Positions 1 through 9,381 of a DNA stretch of 64,000 nt are shown piece by piece. The DNA comes from Leucobacter sp042726155. GTDB taxonomy: Bacteria > Actinomycetota > Actinomycetes > Actinomycetales > Microbacteriaceae. The stretch lies in the NCBI RefSeq assembly GCF_042726155.1, contig NZ_JBHXHV010000001.1:434001-498000 (forward strand), read 5' to 3'. Below the pieces are notes generated by a model that was given only the letters and a program-made list of their open reading frames with translations, was not told where the DNA came from and searched no databases. Position numbers and translations under genes: made by a program. The stretch's first letter is position 1. Every line of letters starts with the position of its first letter.

Positions 1-1285
1 CGCCGGTGACGAATGCGATGCGCCCCTGGTGAGACTTCGGCTTCGGCAGTCGCTGCAGCTTCGCCTCTTCGAGTGCCCAGTACTCGATGCGGAACTTCTC
101 GGCGTCGCTGATGGGCGCGTACGTGGAAAGCGACTCGGCGCCGCGCATCACGTTGATCGCGTTGATGTAGAACTCGCCCGCGACGCGCGCGGTCTGCTTG
201 TTCGCGCCGTAGCTGAACATGCCGACGCCCGGCACGAGCACGATCAGCGGATCGGCACCGCGCATTGCGGGGCTCGCGTCGTCGGCGTGCGCCTCGTAGT
301 ACGCGCGGTAGTCGTTGCGGTAGGCCTCGTGCAGCTCGTGCAGGCGGGCGATCTGCTCTTCGGCGGTCGCCGTCGCGGGCAGGTCGAGCACGAGGGGCTT
401 CACCTTGGTGCGCAGGAAGTGGTCGGGGCAGCTCGTGCCGAGCGCCGCGAGCGGCGCGAGCTTTTCGCGCGACAGGAAGTCGAGCACCGCGTCAGCGTCG
501 GTGAAGTGGCCGACCATCGGCTTGTCGGTGCTGGCGATGCCGCGCACCACGGGGGCGAGCTGGGCGGCGCGTGCGAGGCGATCCGCCTCGGGGAGCGGCT
601 CGAAACCTGCGACGACGCCACCGAACGGCTCGGGAGACCCGTGCTCGGCAATGTAGGCGGCAGCGGTGTCGATGATCCAGAGCGAGTTCTGTTCGCTCTC
701 CTCGCTCGTGTCGCCCCAGGCAGTGATGCCGTGGCCGCCGAGAATGCAGCCGATCGCGGTCGGGTTCTCAGCCTTGATGGCGGCGATGTCGAGACCGAGC
801 TGGAAGCCGGGTCGGCGCCAGGGCACCCACACGACCCGGTCGCCGAAGATTTTGGCGGTCAGCGCCTCCCCGTCGGCGGCGGTCGCGATGGCGATGCCGG
901 AGTCGGGGTGCAGGTGGTCGACGTGCGCGGCGTCAACGAGGCCGTGCATTGCGGTGTCGATCGACGGGGCGGCTCCGCCCTTGCCGTGCAGACAGTAGTC
1001 GAGCGCCGCGACCATCTCGTCTTCGCGGTCGAGGCCGGGGTAGACGTTCACGAGCGCACGCAGGCGATCGATGCGCAGCGCTGAAAGCCCGGCGGCGGTG
1101 AGCGTGCCCAGGTCGCCGCCCGATCCCTTCACCCACATGAGCTCGACGTCTTCACCGGTCACCGGATCTTTCGTGAAGCCCTTGGCGGAGGTGTTGCCGC
1201 CGGCGAAGTTCGTGTTCTTCTTGTCGGCGCCCAACCGGTTCGAGCGGGCGATGAGTGCCTGGGCGGTGGGATCGGTGTGCGTCAT
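1..1285 (-). CDS. rhaEW: Bifunctional rhamnulose-1-phosphate aldolase / short-chain dehydrogenase (partial)
   Basis: Partial gene: the N-terminal 428 codons are visible and the reading frame is still open at the left window edge. The visible part is a class II aldolase domain with the HLH metal-ligand pair near residues 124-126 and a later conserved segment CILGGHGI. The frame ends in RIAFVTG, the first glycine turn of a Rossmann fold, so the short-chain dehydrogenase half lies outside the window. In this family the aldolase splits rhamnulose-1-phosphate into DHAP and L-lactaldehyde, and the second half oxidises the lactaldehyde. The start is the ATG preceded by a GAAAGG ribosome site. It is divergent from a DeoR-type regulator, which fits Bacillus-type rhamnose loci. 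A rhamnulokinase was not found in this window and may lie just beyond the edge. Confidence 0.88.
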   Translation of the reverse strand, partial: MTHTDPTAQALIARSNRLGADKKNTNFAGGNTSAKGFTKDPVTGEDVELMWVKGSGGDLGTLTAAGLSALRIDRLRALVNVYPGLDREDEMVAALDYCLHGKGGAAPSIDTAMHGLVDAAHVDHLHPDSGIAIATAADGEALTAKIFGDRVVWVPWRRPGFQLGLDIAAIKAENPTAIGCILGGHGITAWGDTSEESEQNSLWIIDTAAAYIAEHGSPEPFGGVVAGFEPLPEADRLARAAQLAPVVRGIASTDKPMVGHFTDADAVLDFLSREKLAPLAALGTSCPDHFLRTKVKPLVLDLPATATAEEQIARLHELHEAYRNDYRAYYEAHADDASPAMRGADPLIVLVPGVGMFSYGANKQTARVAGEFYINAINVMRGAESLSTYAPISDAEKFRIEYWALEEAKLQRLPKPKSHQGRIAFVTG

Positions 1286-1363
1286 TGGCGGCCTTTCGAG
1301 CTCCGGGGGTATGGATCAAGAATAGAGAGATGATCTTTCGAACACAAGCATGGTTAATTGCGT

Positions 1364-1385
1364 TTGAAAGTTGATTCGCTTTCAA
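1364..1385. promoter_or_regulatory. Inverted-repeat operator candidate between the aldolase and DeoR genes
   Basis: TTGAAAG and CTTTCAA form a 7-bp inverted repeat with an 8-nt spacer in the 141-bp divergent intergenic region. A related CTTTCGAA lies at 1335-1342. Repeated half-sites of this kind suit a DeoR-family regulator. The pairing is seen; the assignment to the adjacent regulator is inference. Confidence 0.45.
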
Positions 1386-1426
1386 GTCTCGCTTTGCGAG
1401 GCAGGATCGCGATAGAGTGACCCACT

Positions 1427-2209
1427 ATGACCCCACCGGCAGAGCAGCGCGACGAGCGCATCCTGGGCTTCCTCGAGGGCCGCGAACTCGTGCCGGTCGG
1501 GGAGCTCGCAGAGCATCTGGGTGTGTCGGCCGTGACGGTGCGAAAAGATCTCGATCGCCTCGTGCGCAGCGCCGTGATCGAGCGGGTGCGGGGCGGTGCT
1601 CGGCTGCGCTCCGCAGAAGAGGGGCCGCTCGCCGAGCGGCTCGGGCAGCGCGTCGGCGCGAAGCGCGCAGTGGCGCGGCGCGCGGCTGAGCTCGTTGGCG
1701 CCGACGCGGTGATCGTGATCGATTCGTCGTCGACCGGCTACTACCTCGCGCTCGAACTCTCGGATCGCACCGATGTCACCGTCGTCACGAACTCGCTACG
1801 CGTCGCAAGTCAGCTCGCCGAGCGCAATGGCCCCGCCGTCGTGGTGCTGGGCGGCACGGTGCGGCGCACCTCGTTCTCCACGGTAGGGTTCCCGGCCGAA
1901 GTGCTGCGCGGTTACGGCACGATCGACCTCGCGTTTCTCGGGGTGTCAGCACTGTCGCCCGAGCAGGGGCTGCTCGAGCGCTCGTTCTCTGAGGCGGAGA
2001 CGAAGCGCGCGATGGCCTCGGCGGCGCAGCTCGTGATTGGGCTGTTCGATTCGTCGAAGGCCTCCGGGTTCGGCCAGCATGCGGTGGTGCCCGCGACCGA
2101 CGTTTCGCGCCTCATTACGGACGACGAGTTCAGCGAGGCGGATGCCGCGCCGTGGCGCGCGCTCGGCGTGACGGTCGACAGGGCGCTGCAGGGCAACTCC
2201 CGATCCTGA
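1427..2209 (+). CDS. DeoR/GlpR-family transcriptional regulator
   Basis: A 260-residue protein of normal length for the DeoR family. The N-terminus carries a winged helix-turn-helix (about residues 5-55; VGELAEHLGVSAVTVRKDL), followed by a DeoRC sugar-phosphate sensor domain with the typical IDSSSTGYYLA, VVTNS and GGTVRR segments. Its divergent placement from the rhamnulose-1-phosphate aldolase suggests that it controls that gene, as the DeoR-type RhaR does in Bacillus, with a phosphorylated intermediate as effector. That role is inferred from position. It is followed by a perfect hairpin that probably ends transcription. Confidence 0.85.
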   Translation: MTPPAEQRDERILGFLEGRELVPVGELAEHLGVSAVTVRKDLDRLVRSAVIERVRGGARLRSAEEGPLAERLGQRVGAKRAVARRAAELVGADAVIVIDSSSTGYYLALELSDRTDVTVVTNSLRVASQLAERNGPAVVVLGGTVRRTSFSTVGFPAEVLRGYGTIDLAFLGVSALSPEQGLLERSFSEAETKRAMASAAQLVIGLFDSSKASGFGQHAVVPATDVSRLITDDEFSEADAAPWRALGVTVDRALQGNSRS

Positions 2210-2256
2210 CGCCCACGCGTCGCGCCCCTCTTACCCCCCCCTAACCAAATCCGGAG

Positions 2257-2310
2257 CGGGGTAACTTTTGGTGCGTGTCGCACGCCCGACACGCACCAAA
2301 AGTTACCCCG
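2257..2310. repeat. Palindromic repeat family A, copy 1 (24-bp perfect stem)
   Basis: CGGGGTAACTTTTGG begins a 24-nt left arm (2257-2280) that pairs perfectly with 2287-2310 around a 6-nt loop. It lies 48 bp after the DeoR stop codon. Related elements sit at 10531, 18553 and 61083. It probably acts as a terminator or REP-like element. Confidence 0.8.
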
Positions 2311-2355
2311 ATCGCGGGCGGCGCCGGCGAATGCGCAACGTGAATGCCTTCGCTG

Positions 2356-2412
2356 TTGTGCAATCGGCAAACATTTGGTAGCTTCATTGAAGCACTTACG
2401 GTTCAATGAACC
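2356..2412 (+). promoter_or_regulatory. Promoter with two LacI-type operators for the second sugar module
   Basis: Two 13-bp palindromes, GCTTCATTGAAGC (2381-2393) and GGTTCAATGAACC (2400-2412), sit 19 bp apart centre to centre, just upstream of the cupin gene. A possible promoter, TTGTGC (2356-2361) and TAGCTT (2379-2384) with 17-bp spacing, overlaps the first palindrome. The same motif recurs before the LacI gene at 10383, which makes that protein the likely repressor. The motifs are seen; promoter and binding are inferred. Confidence 0.6.
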
Positions 2413-2455
2413 AGGAGTGATGACGAAGTCTTGCACGACCACAAAGGAGTGAGCA

Positions 2456-3709
2456 ATGGCACAAGCGGGCCCATATGCAGGCGTCACGAGTTCGGAAGCG
2501 GCTATCGAGCGCGCAATGAACGATGCGAGCGGCGTGCTGCGCCTCGCACCGGCGTGGGTGCCGCGGGCATTCTGTACCCCCGGTAAACGCATTCGGCTGC
2601 ACCCCGACGATTACTTCCCGCTGGGCAAAGACCGCGGTGGTATTGATGAACGCTGGTTGGCCAGCGCGATTCGCGCCGAAAACGGCCCGCGCACCGACCC
2701 GTTCGAGGGTCTCAGTCTCGTGCGCGACCCCGACGGCGGCGTGATCCCGCTCGACGAGCTCATCGCGCACGCGCAGGGCGACGCGATCGGCGGACTCTGG
2801 GCATCGCACGGATTGTGGCCGATGTACTCGAAGTTCTTCGACAACGAATTCCCGCTGCCGTTCCATATTCACCATCGTGACGAGCACGCCGCGCTGGTGG
2901 GCAAGCCCGGCAAGCCTGAGGCCTATTACTTCCCGCCGCAGATGAACAATCACGGCGGCCAGTTCCCCTACACCTTCTTCGGTCTCCACCCCGAGACGTC
3001 TAGGGAGCAGCTGCGCGACAAGCTGGAGGCGTTCCTTCGCGGCGGCGACAACCGCATCACCGATCTGTCGAAGGCGTACCGCATCACGCCCGGAACCGGG
3101 TGGGATGTGCCGGCGGGCGTTCTGCACGCGCCGGCGAGCATGTGCACCTACGAGCCGCAGGCGGCCTGCGACGTGTTTGCTATGACCGAGTCGTGGTCGA
3201 ACAACCGCGAGGTGCCCGACGAGCTGATGTGGAAGGACGTACCGACCGACAAAGTGGGAGATCTCGACTTCATCGTCGACCTCGCCGACTGGGATCTGAA
3301 CGTCGACGCCGAATTCTGGAGCCACCGATTCACCCCGCCCGTCGAAACCCTGGAAAGCCGCGCGGGGTCGCCCGAGTACGTTGAGCGATGGATTACGTAC
3401 CGAGCGGCGGCATTCAGCGCCAAGGAGCTGACCGTCGCGCCCGGTGGTTCGGTCACGATCGCCGACCGCGACGCACACGGGCTCATCGCTGTCGCTGGCC
3501 ACGGCAGCGTCGGCGGCAAACACATCGCCGCCATCTCGAGCATCCGCTACGGCCAGTTTTCGAGCGACGAGTTCTTCATTACGGCGGGTGCGGTGGCCGA
3601 GGGCGTGCGAGTCGTCAACACGTCGACCACTGATGATCTCGTGATCTTGAAGCACTTCGGCCCGGGCAATCAACAGCTCGCGGCCGAGCGCGGCGAATTG
3701 GGGCTGTAA
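2456..3709 (+). CDS. Phosphomannose-isomerase-like cupin protein
   Basis: A 417-residue soluble protein with an AAAGGAG ribosome site. The segment HIHHRDEH followed by GKPEAYYF resembles the metal-binding core of class I mannose-6-phosphate isomerases (Q-x-H ... GKxE-x-WY), and WDVPAGVLHAP resembles the second cupin strand that supplies the last histidine. It is therefore probably a metal-dependent sugar or sugar-phosphate isomerase, but the substrate cannot be read from the sequence. It opens an operon with a DUF4432 mutarotase-like protein and a sugar ABC importer, so it should act on the imported sugar. It is not a recognisable rhamnose isomerase; that enzyme is encoded at 10682-11851. Confidence 0.7.
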   Translation: MAQAGPYAGVTSSEAAIERAMNDASGVLRLAPAWVPRAFCTPGKRIRLHPDDYFPLGKDRGGIDERWLASAIRAENGPRTDPFEGLSLVRDPDGGVIPLDELIAHAQGDAIGGLWASHGLWPMYSKFFDNEFPLPFHIHHRDEHAALVGKPGKPEAYYFPPQMNNHGGQFPYTFFGLHPETSREQLRDKLEAFLRGGDNRITDLSKAYRITPGTGWDVPAGVLHAPASMCTYEPQAACDVFAMTESWSNNREVPDELMWKDVPTDKVGDLDFIVDLADWDLNVDAEFWSHRFTPPVETLESRAGSPEYVERWITYRAAAFSAKELTVAPGGSVTIADRDAHGLIAVAGHGSVGGKHIAAISSIRYGQFSSDEFFITAGAVAEGVRVVNTSTTDDLVILKHFGPGNQQLAAERGELGL

Positions 3710-3711
3710 TC

Positions 3712-4764
3712 GTGGCTGACGAACCGCTGCTGTTCGGGCAGCCGCTTGCAGAGGCCAGGCGTCGCGTGGGCTCGCCGCGGCAGCTCGCGAGCATCGACGA
3801 CTTCACCGAGAATCAGGGCGCGGGACGAGGCGCGCGGCGGCTCGTGCTGCGCTCGGGCGGGGGCCTCACCGTTGACCTCCACCCGGATCGCGCCCTCGAC
3901 ATAGGCGCCGTGTCATATCTCGGTACCCCGATCGCGTGGCATTCGCCGACCGGATTTGTAGCGCCCGGGCTCACGGTCGATGCGGGACGGGAGTGGCTGC
4001 GCTCCTTTGGCGGCGGGCTGCTCGCGACCTGCGGGCTCGACACGTACGGCCCGGCGAGCACCGACGAAGGTACCGACTACCCCATGCACGGCCGCATCGG
4101 CTCGGTGCCAGCGGTGGTCACGCGGGCACAGGTCACCGACACTGAAGTGATCGTTGAAGCTGAAGTGCGTCAGGCGAGCGTCTTTGGCGACAATCTCGTG
4201 CTGCGCCGTCGCATCAGCGTGCCACTCGGCGGTGCATCGATCACGGTTGACGACCGCGTTACGAATGAGGGCGCTGCCGCGGCTGGCCACATGGTGCTGT
4301 ACCACGCGAACCTCGGCTGGCCGCTGCTCGATGCGGGTGCGGTGCTCGAGGTTCCCGCCAACTCAGTGTCACCGCGTGACAGTGACGCCGAGCGCGGGCT
4401 CGCTCGTTGGTTTGAGGTCGCTGCTCCCACCGCAGGGTACGCCGAGCAGGTGTTTCAGCACGACTTCGCGGGTCGGGGCGTCGCTGAGGTCTCGCTCGAT
4501 AACCCCGCACGCGATGTCAGGATCGCGATTCGTTTCGACACCGCGACGCTTCCCGCGCTGCACCAGTGGAAGATGCTCGGCGAGGGTCACTACGTGCTCG
4601 GCCTCGAGCCGACGAATGTCGACTGGACCCGTGGGCGCGCGGCCGCGCGCGAAGCGGGAGTGCTGCCCATGCTCGAGTCCGGCGAGAGCGTCGATTACCG
4701 GATCGAGTTTCATTTCGGCTCGAGTCGTGCTGGGCACCCGGGCGAACGGGGAGGATCAGCATGA
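3712..4764 (+). CDS. DUF4432 family aldose-1-epimerase-like protein
   Basis: A 350-residue protein starting at a GTG two bases after the previous stop. It has the galactose-mutarotase-like beta-sandwich pattern of DUF4432: LDIGAVSYLGTPIAWHS, a GGLLATCGLDTYG block, then MHGRIGSVPA. Members of this fold interconvert sugar anomers or act on related sugar substrates, but DUF4432 proteins lack a settled function. Its stop overlaps the ABC ATPase start by four bases (ATGA), so the two are translationally coupled. I infer that it prepares the imported sugar for the upstream isomerase-like enzyme. Confidence 0.75.
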   Translation: MADEPLLFGQPLAEARRRVGSPRQLASIDDFTENQGAGRGARRLVLRSGGGLTVDLHPDRALDIGAVSYLGTPIAWHSPTGFVAPGLTVDAGREWLRSFGGGLLATCGLDTYGPASTDEGTDYPMHGRIGSVPAVVTRAQVTDTEVIVEAEVRQASVFGDNLVLRRRISVPLGGASITVDDRVTNEGAAAAGHMVLYHANLGWPLLDAGAVLEVPANSVSPRDSDAERGLARWFEVAAPTAGYAEQVFQHDFAGRGVAEVSLDNPARDVRIAIRFDTATLPALHQWKMLGEGHYVLGLEPTNVDWTRGRAAAREAGVLPMLESGESVDYRIEFHFGSSRAGHPGERGGSA

Positions 4765-6254
4765 GTGTGGCCCTGGAGATGCGAGGCATCTCAAAGTCGT
4801 TCCCCGGGATCCGGGCGCTCTCCGACGTCGATCTGATTGCCCGCGCGGGGGAGGTTCACGCGGTCGTCGGCGAGAACGGTGCGGGCAAGTCGACGCTGAT
4901 GAAGATCCTTGCCGGGGTGTATCAGCCAGACGGCGGCACCATCAGTCTCGACGGCGCAGAGACACGTATCTCTGGGCCGATTGACGCCCGCAGTCGAGGT
5001 ATCGGCATGGTCTATCAGGAACTGAATCTCGTTCCCGACCTCACTGTCGCAGAGAACATCATGCTCGGTGCGACGCCGTCACGGTTTGGCTTCGTGCGTC
5101 GACGCGCGCTCTCCGAGGCGGCGGCGGTCGTGCTCGACGCGTTCGATGCGCGTATCGACCCGGCGGCGATCCTGGGTTCGCTCACCGTGAGCCAGCAGCA
5201 GATCGTAGAAATCGCGAAGGCCTACGCGCAGCGGCCCAGCATCATCGTGCTCGATGAGCCCACATCGTCGCTCAGCGAGCACGAGGCGCAGGCGCTGTTC
5301 CACATCGTGCGGCGGATGCGCGCAGATGGCATCGCGATTATCTACATCAGTCATCGTCTGCGTGAGGTGCTCGAGTTGGCCGATCAGGTGACGGTGTTGC
5401 GCGACGGTCGCCAGATTGAGACTCGATCGGCGGACGGGCTCACTGCGGGGGAGATGATTCGACTCATGGTCGGTCGTGACCTCACCGATATTTTTCCGAA
5501 GCGAGAGGTGCCCATCGGCGACGTGGTGCTCGAAGTCGACGCGCTGACCCGACCGGGCGCGTTTGCCGATGTTTCTGTGTCTGTCAGGGCGGGCGAGATC
5601 GTGGGTCTTGCGGGGCTCGTGGGCGCCGGTCGCACCGAGGTTGCACGCGCTGTTTTCGGGCTCGATCGGGCTCAGTCGGGTACGGTACGCGTCGATGGCC
5701 GCGACGTTTTCGCCCGGACGCCGGCCCAGGGTCTGGCCGCTGGCATCGCCTACGTTCCTGAAGATCGGAAACGCGACGGCATCGTGCATTCGGCGTCGAT
5801 CAAAGACAATGTCTCACTGCCCGTACTGTCGTCGCTCTCGACCGGCGGGTGGATCTCGCGCACCCGCGAGCGCGCGATGGTGCGAGATCAGGTCGAGACT
5901 CTTGGCGTCTCGCCGCCCGTGATCGAGCGCGCGGTTGACACGCTCAGTGGTGGCAATCAGCAGAAAGTGGTCATCGCGAAGTGGCTTGCGGCCAAGCCCC
6001 GCGTATTGATTCTCGACGAACCCACGCGCGGTGTCGACGTCGGCGCCAAGGCAGACATCCACGAAATCATCGGCGCGCTCGCAGCGGCGGGAACGGCGAT
6101 CCTGCTGATCTCGTCGGAGTTGCCGGAGGTGCTCGCTGTGAGCGACCGCATCTACGTGCTCCACGAGGGGCACGTGTCGGCCGAGCTCGATCGGACCGAG
6201 GCCACCGAGGCCACGGTCATGCACGCAGCAACCGGGGAGGCGGTGCGCTCATGA
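4761..6254 (+). CDS. Sugar ABC transporter ATP-binding protein (two-domain)
   Basis: A 497-residue ATPase with two nucleotide-binding domains, the layout of ribose/rhamnose-type (CUT2) importers. The first domain has Walker A GENGAGKST (about residues 37-45), a weak signature LTVSQQQ and Walker B IIVLDEPTSSLS. The second has a degenerate P-loop GLVGAGRTE, a good signature LSGGNQQK and VLILDEPTRGVDVG. The ATG at 4761 overlaps the DUF4432 stop; a longer reading frame begins at 4566 inside that gene but lacks support. It energises the two permeases that follow. Confidence 0.92.
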   Translation: MSVALEMRGISKSFPGIRALSDVDLIARAGEVHAVVGENGAGKSTLMKILAGVYQPDGGTISLDGAETRISGPIDARSRGIGMVYQELNLVPDLTVAENIMLGATPSRFGFVRRRALSEAAAVVLDAFDARIDPAAILGSLTVSQQQIVEIAKAYAQRPSIIVLDEPTSSLSEHEAQALFHIVRRMRADGIAIIYISHRLREVLELADQVTVLRDGRQIETRSADGLTAGEMIRLMVGRDLTDIFPKREVPIGDVVLEVDALTRPGAFADVSVSVRAGEIVGLAGLVGAGRTEVARAVFGLDRAQSGTVRVDGRDVFARTPAQGLAAGIAYVPEDRKRDGIVHSASIKDNVSLPVLSSLSTGGWISRTRERAMVRDQVETLGVSPPVIERAVDTLSGGNQQKVVIAKWLAAKPRVLILDEPTRGVDVGAKADIHEIIGALAAAGTAILLISSELPEVLAVSDRIYVLHEGHVSAELDRTEATEATVMHAATGEAVRS

Positions 6255-7270
6255 GTGGCACGAACATCGACGCGAAACTCGATACGACGGTGACCGGCGT
6301 TCCCGGGACGAGCCGGGTCACGCGCGCGAATCTCGGCGCTCGGCTCGGGCCGCTGATCGGCATGCCGGTTGGCATCGTGCTGCTGTTGATCATCGGAGCC
6401 GTGCTCTCCGACCGCTTCTTCTCGTTCGGCAATCTCGTCAACGTGCTGATCAACATCTCGATACTCGGCGTGATCGTCGTCGGCATGACCTTCGTGTTCA
6501 TTACGCGCGGGCTCGCCGATCTCTCCGTGCCCGCCACCGTTGCGGTCGGCGCGATTCTGACCCTTGGACTGCAGCCCGCAATTGGTACCTTCCCCGCAGC
6601 ACTCGTCGGCATCCTCGCGGCGTGCGGCGCTGGCGTGGTTAACGGAGTGCTGATCGGCTACGCCCGCATCAATCCCGTGATTACGACGCTCGGCGTCAGC
6701 ACGATCGTGCTGGGCATCGCGCAGTGGAGCGTCGGCGGGGTCATCGTCTACGGCACTGACACCGCGGCACAGGCGTTCGTCAACAGTCGTGTGTTCGGGA
6801 TCCCGGTGATCGTGATCATGTTCGTCGTCGTGGCGGTCATCGGCCATCTCGTGCTCTCGCGAACGACGCTCGGCCGCTGGGTGTACGCGGCGGGCAGTAA
6901 TCCCGATGCGACCCGCGCGAGTGCGGTGCCACTGGCGCGCACGCGCGCCACAGCGTTCGTGATGACCGCCGGTCTCAGTGGGCTGGCGGGCGCACTGCTC
7001 GGCATCACGCTCCAGACCGCGCGGCCCGCGATCGGTGTCGGGTATGAGTTCGACGCGATCACCGCGGTGGTTGTCGGCGGCATCAGTCTGCTCGGCGGTG
7101 CCGGCAGCATTCCACGCGCGATCGGCGGGCTGCTGTTCGTGGCGCTTCTCAACAACATCCTCGTGCTGCAGGGGGTGCCGACCGCGGTGCAGGGCATCGC
7201 AAAGGGCTTGCTCATCGTGGGGGCGGTTTCACTCGACATCTACCTCCGACGGAAGGGAGGCCGCTCATGA
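6251..7270 (+). CDS. Sugar ABC transporter permease (first)
   Basis: A 339-residue, very hydrophobic CUT2-type permease (BPD_transp_2 family) with about eight to ten membrane segments. It carries the ribose-permease-like block GLSGLAGALLGITLQTARP and VGGISLLGGAGS, the region that contacts the ATPase. The start overlaps the ATPase stop by four bases, and its own stop overlaps the next permease. It forms the membrane channel together with the second permease. The substrate is unknown and presumably matches the cupin/DUF4432 enzymes. Confidence 0.9.
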   Translation: MSGTNIDAKLDTTVTGVPGTSRVTRANLGARLGPLIGMPVGIVLLLIIGAVLSDRFFSFGNLVNVLINISILGVIVVGMTFVFITRGLADLSVPATVAVGAILTLGLQPAIGTFPAALVGILAACGAGVVNGVLIGYARINPVITTLGVSTIVLGIAQWSVGGVIVYGTDTAAQAFVNSRVFGIPVIVIMFVVVAVIGHLVLSRTTLGRWVYAAGSNPDATRASAVPLARTRATAFVMTAGLSGLAGALLGITLQTARPAIGVGYEFDAITAVVVGGISLLGGAGSIPRAIGGLLFVALLNNILVLQGVPTAVQGIAKGLLIVGAVSLDIYLRRKGGRS

Positions 7271-8322
7271 GTACTGCAATCACTCAGCAGAGTGGATGGA
7301 GCCTCGCGCTCCTCGGGCTCGTGCGGTACCGCGTCATCGTGATTCTGGTCGCGACCCTGGTGATCGCCGCGACGTTTGTGCCGGGATTCTTCGAGGGCAG
7401 AACGCTGAGCCTCGGCGTCGACCGCGTCGCAACGATGGGACTGATCGCGATCGGGCTCACGGTCGTGCTCATCGCCGGGCAACTCGACCTCTCGGGCGGC
7501 GCGATCCTCGCCCTCTCCGGTATCGCAGCCGTTGGTCTGCAGGAGTCACTTGGTCAGGTGCCCGCAGCAATTGTCGGCCTCGGCGTCGGCCTGCTCGCCG
7601 GCTGCATCAACGGCGTGTTGGTAGTGCTGCTGCGCATCAATTCACTCGTCGCAACCCTCGCATCAATGCTGCTGTTTCGAGCAGTGTGCCACCTCATCAC
7701 CGATTCGCGGCCGGTCAGCGGCATCGATCCGTTCTTCGGGATCCCGCTGACGCAACCGGTGCTCGGCACACTCTCGGCGCGAGTCTTCATCTTCGTGGTG
7801 CTGATCCTCCTGCTGCATGTCTGGCTGACACGGATGGTCTCCGGTCGCAATCTGTTTGCGGTCGGCAGCAATGCGACGAGCGCCGCGGCGAGCGGCATCC
7901 GGTCGCGCTGGTACCTGTTCGGCGCGTTCGCATTCAGCGGACTCATGGCGGGGCTCGCTGGAGTGACGTTCGGGATCGCATCGAACACGGGTTCGCCGGT
8001 TTTCGGCGACACCATCGTGCTGACCGCGATTGCCGCAGTCGTTATCGGCGGCACTCGGCTTGAGGGCGGGGTGGGGTCAGCGCTCGGCACCCTCGGCGGG
8101 CTGCTTACCCTGGCGGCACTGACGACGGCGATGGAGTACCAGAGCATCCCGGCGTATGTGCAAGACATCGTAACCGGGGCGATCCTGCTGCTACTCATTC
8201 TGCTTGACCGACTCACCCACGCGAAGCGTGGCACCGACGTTTCACCCGCTGCACTGCTGCGGCGGCTCTCATCGAAGAGAACCGCCGCTCCCACTCAGGA
8301 AACCGAAAGGACACCCGCATGA
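7267..8322 (+). CDS. Sugar ABC transporter permease (second)
   Basis: A 351-residue CUT2-type permease. The N-terminal helices include VIVILVATLVIAATFVPGFF; the conserved GQLDLSGGAILALSG segment and the VVIGGTRLEGGVGSALGT block are typical of RbsC-like proteins. The C-terminal 35 residues are polar and probably cytoplasmic. The gene is coupled by ATGA overlaps on both sides, so the transporter subunits are made from one message. Confidence 0.9.
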   Translation: MSTAITQQSGWSLALLGLVRYRVIVILVATLVIAATFVPGFFEGRTLSLGVDRVATMGLIAIGLTVVLIAGQLDLSGGAILALSGIAAVGLQESLGQVPAAIVGLGVGLLAGCINGVLVVLLRINSLVATLASMLLFRAVCHLITDSRPVSGIDPFFGIPLTQPVLGTLSARVFIFVVLILLLHVWLTRMVSGRNLFAVGSNATSAAASGIRSRWYLFGAFAFSGLMAGLAGVTFGIASNTGSPVFGDTIVLTAIAAVVIGGTRLEGGVGSALGTLGGLLTLAALTTAMEYQSIPAYVQDIVTGAILLLLILLDRLTHAKRGTDVSPAALLRRLSSKRTAAPTQETERTPA

Positions 8323-9308
8323 TAAAGAAGGTATTCATTGGCGGCACAGCGCTCGCTGCCGCCCTGCTGCTCGCCTCGTGCTCCACAGGCGGCGGCGACG
8401 CGAAAGCCGCGTCGGGAGACGGAGCGGCAGACGGCTCAGGCAAAGAGATTTGTTACATCACGGCCGCAGAATCTCACGCGTACGCCACCCCCGCAAACGA
8501 GGCGTTCCAGGCGGCAGCGGACGAAGCCGGGGCGAAGGTCACGATGCTGAGCCAGGACTTCGACGTGCAGACCGGTACCGAACAGCTCACGACGTGCATC
8601 GGGCGGAGCCCCGACGGCATCGTGCTCTGGCCGCTTGATCCGCAGGCGTACATTCCCGGCCTGATTCAGGCACAGACGGCGGGTATTCCCGTCGTGCTCA
8701 TTAACTCGCCGATGGACGATAAGGCGCTCGAACTGGTCGCGAGCTTTACCGGCCCCGACGTGCACGAGGAGGGCGTGCTCTCGGCCAAGGCAATGGACGA
8801 GGCGCTCGGGGGCACGGGCGGCGTGGTGATCATCGCCGGTCAGGCGGGCAACGGCACGAGCATCGGCCGCACCGACGGATTCACCGAGCAACTCAAGGAG
8901 CTCGGATCGGACATCGAGGTGCTGCAGACGGTGAACGCCGATTTTGATCAGCAGAAGGCGCTTGTCGCGAGCCGTGACCTCATCACTCGGTTCGGTGACG
9001 ACATTGACGGCGTCTACGCGAACGACGACACGATGGCACGGGGCTTCATCGATGCCTGGGCGGAAGCCGGGAAGGATCCCAAGGAGATTCCTCCGATCGT
9101 TGGCATCAATGGGCAGAAGGATGCGTTCGAGTCGATTCGGGATGGTCAGTTTTACGCGACGATCGTGCAGTCGCCCGTCGAGGATGGCAAGCTCGCGCTC
9201 GAGACGATTCTGCAGGCCGCCGCGGGTGAAAAGGTCGAGGCGCGCATCCCGATCCCGCTCACGGTAGTGACGGCTGACAACGTCGAGGATGTCGAGCCCG
9301 CGTTCTAA
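8319..9308 (+). CDS. Sugar ABC transporter substrate-binding lipoprotein
   Basis: A 329-residue periplasmic-binding-protein-like lipoprotein. The lipobox LLLASCSTGG ends a short signal peptide, so the mature protein should be membrane-anchored through its cysteine (about residue 21). The body matches Peripla_BP_4 (ribose-type) proteins: TTCIGRSPDGIVLWPLDP, VVLINSPMDD, DGVYANDDTMARGF. It is the last gene of the operon and is followed at once by a strong hairpin. Its ligand would define the pathway but cannot be predicted by eye. Confidence 0.9.
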   Translation: MIKKVFIGGTALAAALLLASCSTGGGDAKAASGDGAADGSGKEICYITAAESHAYATPANEAFQAAADEAGAKVTMLSQDFDVQTGTEQLTTCIGRSPDGIVLWPLDPQAYIPGLIQAQTAGIPVVLINSPMDDKALELVASFTGPDVHEEGVLSAKAMDEALGGTGGVVIIAGQAGNGTSIGRTDGFTEQLKELGSDIEVLQTVNADFDQQKALVASRDLITRFGDDIDGVYANDDTMARGFIDAWAEAGKDPKEIPPIVGINGQKDAFESIRDGQFYATIVQSPVEDGKLALETILQAAAGEKVEARIPIPLTVVTADNVEDVEPAF

Positions 9309-9331
9309 GCATTCCCGAGCGTTCCAGAACA

Positions 9332-9372
9332 CGCAAATGGTCCCTGCGCTGATCGCGCGGGGACCATTTGCG
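9332..9372. terminator. Bidirectional hairpin terminator between convergent genes
   Basis: A perfect 13-bp stem (9332-9344 with 9360-9372; CGCAAATGGTCCC) encloses a 15-nt loop that can pair further through GCGC/GCGC. It lies in the 73-bp gap between the binding-protein stop and the LacI stop, so it can serve both strands. Confidence 0.8.
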
Positions 9373-9381
9373 TTCGCTCGA

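Noticed and set aside
2396..3673. A 425-codon open frame on the minus strand opposite the cupin gene
   Set aside because: No ribosome site or family resemblance; the plus-strand gene has both.
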